Below are positions 61,110 through 64,000 of a DNA stretch of 64,000 bases, piece after piece. The notes beneath the pieces were generated by a model. The model was given only the letters and a program-made list of their open reading frames with translations. It made no database searches and was not told where the DNA came from. The DNA comes from DASRDS01 sp035652495 (lineage in GTDB: Bacteria; Gemmatimonadota; Gemmatimonadetes; Gemmatimonadales; Gemmatimonadaceae). Location of the stretch: contig DASRDS010000003.1 in assembly GCA_035652495.1 (NCBI GenBank), positions 1-64,000 on the forward strand, written 5' to 3'. Each line of letters begins with the position of its first letter. Positions within the stretch are counted from its first letter, which is position 1. The translations under genes were made by a program, and so were the position numbers.

Positions 61110-61609
61110 ATCCAGCCTTGCGTGTACGCCGTCGGCGAGATGATGTCACACTGGACCAGGATCTCGGTCGAGTACCTCGGCGCCGATGTCGTGCGCGTAC
61201 CTGGAGCCGCGGCTCGGAGTGTCTTAGGGTCGTACCATGCCCCGAGGTACCAGGCCAACATGATGCTCCGCGCGAGGTAACAGGTATCCGTCCCCGGCTT
61301 CAGAATTACGTCGCTGATGGTCGCGTCGGTCGGTGTCTTCCGGTACGCGTTCAGTATCTTCGCGAGCGTGTCCGAGTCTGTGTGCTGGGCCTTTTGGAAG
61401 TACACGGCGTTGAGTTCGAACGGATCGACGCCCGGCACCAGCTTGGCCTGATCAATTCCCGTCAGCGCCGCGGACAGCCGATCAAAAATGTCCTGGTCCG
61501 AATCCGCGGTGGCGTCGACCGGCGATACGGGCGCCAATCGGCGCAGCGCGACAGTAGCGGCGGTGGCGACCGCGCCGACGAGCAATGTGCGGCGGCTCAT
61601 GTCCGACAC
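61010..61609 (-). CDS. Tat-exported small subunit of the FAD dehydrogenase
   Basis: 199 residues. Twin-arginine signal 'MSRRTLLVGAVATAATVALR', then a helical domain ending 'WRVAQAHPMGYSNLQFGYWS', as in the small subunit of sorbitol/gluconate 2-dehydrogenase-type complexes (FAD-SLDH family). It has no redox centre itself and serves as export escort and scaffold. Lies between the cytochrome and GMC genes. Confidence 0.8.
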   Translation of the reverse strand: MSDMSRRTLLVGAVATAATVALRRLAPVSPVDATADSDQDIFDRLSAALTGIDQAKLVPGVDPFELNAVYFQKAQHTDSDTLAKILNAYRKTPTDATISDVILKPGTDTCYLARSIMLAWYLGAWYDPKTLRAAAPGTRTTSAPRYSTEILVQCDIISPTAYTQGWIWRVAQAHPMGYSNLQFGYWSQEPPTRDAFIHA

Positions 61610-61617
61610 GATGCCCC

Positions 61618-63060
61618 CTATTTCGCCTTTTCGAGGATGTACGTGAAATCCGACCGGCGAGCCGGAACGTGCAACGTCGTGGCGTTGTTATGACAGGCGA
61701 TGCAACTCGATGTGGCCTGCGGCACACCCGCATCATTCGGTGATTGGCTGAATGTTTCGAGCGTGGTGTTCGCCAGGTACGCTGGAAACGGTGCACACGT
61801 TGCGTCAGGCAGGCGGCCTGGCAGCGTGTCATTGGCGCAGTGGCCGCTGGGCCATTGCGTCGTGATCAAGTCGTAGTGGCTCCAGACACTGGTCCCGAGC
61901 CATTTATGGAACGCCCGGTTCAGCTTGTCGACGCCGTCGAAGGCGGGACCGGCGGCGGGTCCGGTTCTTACGATTTGACTTTTGAACTGGCTCGAATGCT
62001 GCACCGGATCCCACGCGGGCTGCAGCCGGTCCGGATCCCAGGGCCCCGGCGGCGTCTGATTGATCGCGCACGATGGGCACGCGGGATCGTAGAAACTGTA
62101 TCGCCGCCCTTTCGTGCGACCACTGTCGACATCGGATCGCGTCGGGACGTTATCGTGATGCTCGAACGTGGTCCAAATCCATTGTTGCCGCGAACGCGTT
62201 TTGTGGCCAACGTGAAATCCGATCAGGCCGAGTTTGACCGGTTGACATTTCGTCTGCGCCGCGGGACGGAAGAGGAGCGCGTCGGTCATGTGATATCGGG
62301 GTGGCGTCGCGCCGCTCGGATCGTAATCGACACCCGGCGTGAGGATCCTCCACGACGCCTTGATCATGACCGCGCCCAGTGTCGACGCCGAGTCGTTCCC
62401 ATTCGGGAAGTTGATGTTGCCATCGAAGCGCTGCTGACCCGCGCGACTATACAGCGTGTTGTCGACGATGTATCGGAACATCTGCTGATTCATAAGAATG
62501 ACAAACAGTGCGTAGTTGCCATGCTGGTCGAACAGCGGACCGCTTTTGAACGGCTCGTTGTATGTCTCCTCGAGCTCCATATGCACGATCCTCTCACCGG
62601 ACGCGGCGTGACACTCAGACGGCACCGCGTCCGGCTGTCCCCATGGCGTCGGCTCCGCTGCCCCTTCGCGCATCACATCGGGCAACTGCTTCCACGTCTC
62701 CCACACCGTTGGCGCGTCCGCGCCAATCCGTTTCATGCTATCGGCCGGTGAATTGAGCGCGATGAATGTCAGCCACGAGTAGTAATCGAACTCGTGCTGC
62801 AACCCGGCGGTAAGCGACGTCCTGTGCTGCTCGATCGTCGCGTCGCACGGCAGCCCGTGCACGCCTTGTTTCAGGGCGCTGATGGTGTCAGGATCGACAC
62901 TGTCGATGGATGCCAAGGTCGCGTTGGGACAGCGCACGCTTGGATTGAAGATGCCTGGGCTGGTCTGAGGAGCCCGCGCCCCGATCACGACAGAGGCGAT
63001 CAGTGCGCCCACTCCGAGCGCAATGACGAGGTTGACCACGAGTGTCTCACGTTTCGTCAT
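61618..63060 (-). CDS. Membrane-anchored cytochrome c subunit
   Basis: 480 residues with an N-terminal helix ('LVVNLVIALGVGALIASVVI') and one c-type haem site near the C terminus, 'ATSSCIACHNNATTLHVPAR'. The large middle region has conserved-looking aromatic and Cys residues ('YSFYDPACPSCAI') but no second CxxCH. Only 8 bp from the Tat subunit gene. Likely accepts electrons from the GMC subunit. An unusually long monohaem protein for such complexes. Confidence 0.75.
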   Translation of the reverse strand: MTKRETLVVNLVIALGVGALIASVVIGARAPQTSPGIFNPSVRCPNATLASIDSVDPDTISALKQGVHGLPCDATIEQHRTSLTAGLQHEFDYYSWLTFIALNSPADSMKRIGADAPTVWETWKQLPDVMREGAAEPTPWGQPDAVPSECHAASGERIVHMELEETYNEPFKSGPLFDQHGNYALFVILMNQQMFRYIVDNTLYSRAGQQRFDGNINFPNGNDSASTLGAVMIKASWRILTPGVDYDPSGATPPRYHMTDALLFRPAAQTKCQPVKLGLIGFHVGHKTRSRQQWIWTTFEHHDNVPTRSDVDSGRTKGRRYSFYDPACPSCAINQTPPGPWDPDRLQPAWDPVQHSSQFKSQIVRTGPAAGPAFDGVDKLNRAFHKWLGTSVWSHYDLITTQWPSGHCANDTLPGRLPDATCAPFPAYLANTTLETFSQSPNDAGVPQATSSCIACHNNATTLHVPARRSDFTYILEKAK

Positions 63061-63081
63061 GATGAAACCCGGGCGGCCTGG

Positions 63082-64000
63082 TCACAGCTTGTGAGGCGTG
63101 CCGCGGCACCCTTGGCGGGTGGCGTAGATCCTGAACCGCGTCACATGCTCTAGCACTTGGGCATTGGTCAGTGGCGGCGATCGGCCTGCCTCCGCGGGCG
63201 GCCGATAGGTCGGCGCGCACGGTTTATAGCCCTCGAACTCGGTGCACGCGTCTCGGAATACCGCGCGGGCATCGTCCGTGCACAAAAACGATGTGATCGA
63301 TGGCGCGATGTCGGGCGCGCCGTCCAATGGATTATAGAAGGGCCGTTGCTCCCCGACGCCGCGGGCAAAGGCGTCGTAGGCCGCGTTCAGCCGGTCAAAG
63401 AACGCGAATCCGAACGTGTCGGCGGGGATCGGCAACGGCGGTACTGCGGGCCCCACCGGATTGAGGTTGCGCAGGATGTTGCCGATACTGAACTGCCCAG
63501 GATCCCGTTGAAGGAACACCACGGCCTTCACCAAGCCAAGGGCCATGATCCCCGAACACTGTGAGCAGGATTCCAGTGACGTGTACACGGTCACGTCGGA
63601 GAGCAGGTTCGCGTACGGCGTCGTGGTGAGATTTCCACGTGTCGCCCAGGTGTCGTAAATCTGCGTCAAGCCGAACACCCGACGGATGAGACGAGATTCC
63701 GCATGCTCGACGGAGCTGCGCCAGATCTCATTGTGGTTGAAATCGAAGTCGATCACTTCACCCCGGCCGTCCACGGCAAGGCAGGCGATGTTGTGACCGA
63801 GGTAATCGCCACCGAGATAGTTGCCATCCGTGGCGCGTTGGTCCGCGCGCCATGGATACTGACCCGTTCGGCCGTGCTTGTTGCCATTCCAGTAGTCGGC
63901 CACGAGGCTCGCCAACAGGAGGCTATACATCCGATGGCGCTCGATCGCCCCGTCCTCGAGTTGCAGATCGGGTAGCAGCACGAGGTCACGCACGGGCTTG
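63082..64000 (-). CDS. Cytidine-deaminase-fold protein, N-terminal part outside the window
   Basis: At least 303 residues; the frame is still open at the window edge (the GTG at 63993 is not a secure start). Zinc motifs of the deaminase fold are visible: 'EHAESRLIRRVFGLTQIY' (HAE) and 'TSLESCSQCSGIMALGLVKA' (CxxC), spaced as in cytidine/guanine deaminases. Insertions between them ('YDTWATRGNLTTTPYANLLS') and a ~130-residue C-terminal extension are unfamiliar. Substrate could be a free nucleobase, nucleoside or nucleic acid. It lies 21 bp upstream of the cytochrome gene, so probably part of the same operon. Confidence 0.7.
   Translation of the reverse strand, partial: KPVRDLVLLPDLQLEDGAIERHRMYSLLLASLVADYWNGNKHGRTGQYPWRADQRATDGNYLGGDYLGHNIACLAVDGRGEVIDFDFNHNEIWRSSVEHAESRLIRRVFGLTQIYDTWATRGNLTTTPYANLLSDVTVYTSLESCSQCSGIMALGLVKAVVFLQRDPGQFSIGNILRNLNPVGPAVPPLPIPADTFGFAFFDRLNAAYDAFARGVGEQRPFYNPLDGAPDIAPSITSFLCTDDARAVFRDACTEFEGYKPCAPTYRPPAEAGRSPPLTNAQVLEHVTRFRIYATRQGCRGTPHKL

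Overview
High-GC bacterial chromosomal DNA, most likely from a soil-type Gemmatimonadota or Acidobacteriota member. The reasons are two very long orphan 'ADOP' ABC-permeases, DinB, DoxX, S9-peptidase and NTF2-like secreted proteins, many large multi-domain histidine kinases, and an atmospheric-type [NiFe] hydrogenase. The phylum is inferred from gene content; there is no rRNA gene in the window.

Layout. (1) 1-8.9 kb: serine hydrolase end, MarR regulator, cupin, DinB protein, then a minus-strand run (metallo-hydrolase, lipoprotein, NTF2-like protein, RidA, ADOP permease) facing an OmpR-type two-component pair. A 27-bp imperfect palindrome occurs upstream of two of these minus-strand genes and of the response regulator. 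(2) 9.4-17.4 kb: three large sensor kinases (MEDS-kinase, a double-kinase hybrid, PAS-PAS-GAF kinase). The last overlaps the hydrogenase small-subunit gene. (3) 17.4-29.0 kb: a complete group 1h-like (high-affinity) [NiFe] hydrogenase locus. Structural genes, an accessory gene and the maturation protease lie on the minus strand; hypA-B-F-C, a SIS protein, a mini HypC-like protein, a second SIS protein, hypD and hypE lie on the plus strand, diverging from a 59-bp promoter region. (4) 29-39.7 kb: mixed metabolic and secreted genes (DoxX, HExxH protease, glycosidase, phosphatase, diheme cytochrome c, S9 peptidase, alpha/beta hydrolase). Also here are remnants of PQQ-propeller genes, an IS21 helper gene and a decayed second copy of the region-1 locus. 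(5) 39.9-57.6 kb: an accessory array. Eight ~110-bp repeats, each starting with the 3' half of a tRNA-Asn-like gene (minus strand, anticodon loop to discriminator base), plus one decayed copy, separate blocks of 1.5-3.6 kb. The blocks carry toxin-antitoxin modules (one intact, two with a broken toxin), a second ADOP permease, orphan membrane and secreted proteins, a GNAT acetyltransferase, truncated ECF-sigma and DUF4143 genes, and a two-gene module with a nucleoside deoxyribosyltransferase/TIR-like sensor protein. No recombinase and no intact tRNA gene is present in the window. (6) 57.9-64 kb: a broken metallophosphoesterase, an acid phosphatase, a three-gene FAD dehydrogenase complex (GMC subunit, Tat small subunit, cytochrome c) and the incomplete gene of a deaminase-fold protein.

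The strongest candidate for something undescribed is the tRNA-Asn-half repeat array. It resembles an integron in cargo style but is built on what looks like a tyrosine-integrase tRNA attachment site. Of most metabolic interest is the hydrogenase locus with its Asp-ligated small subunit, overlapping sensor kinase, Cys-less HypC-like protein and paired SIS proteins.
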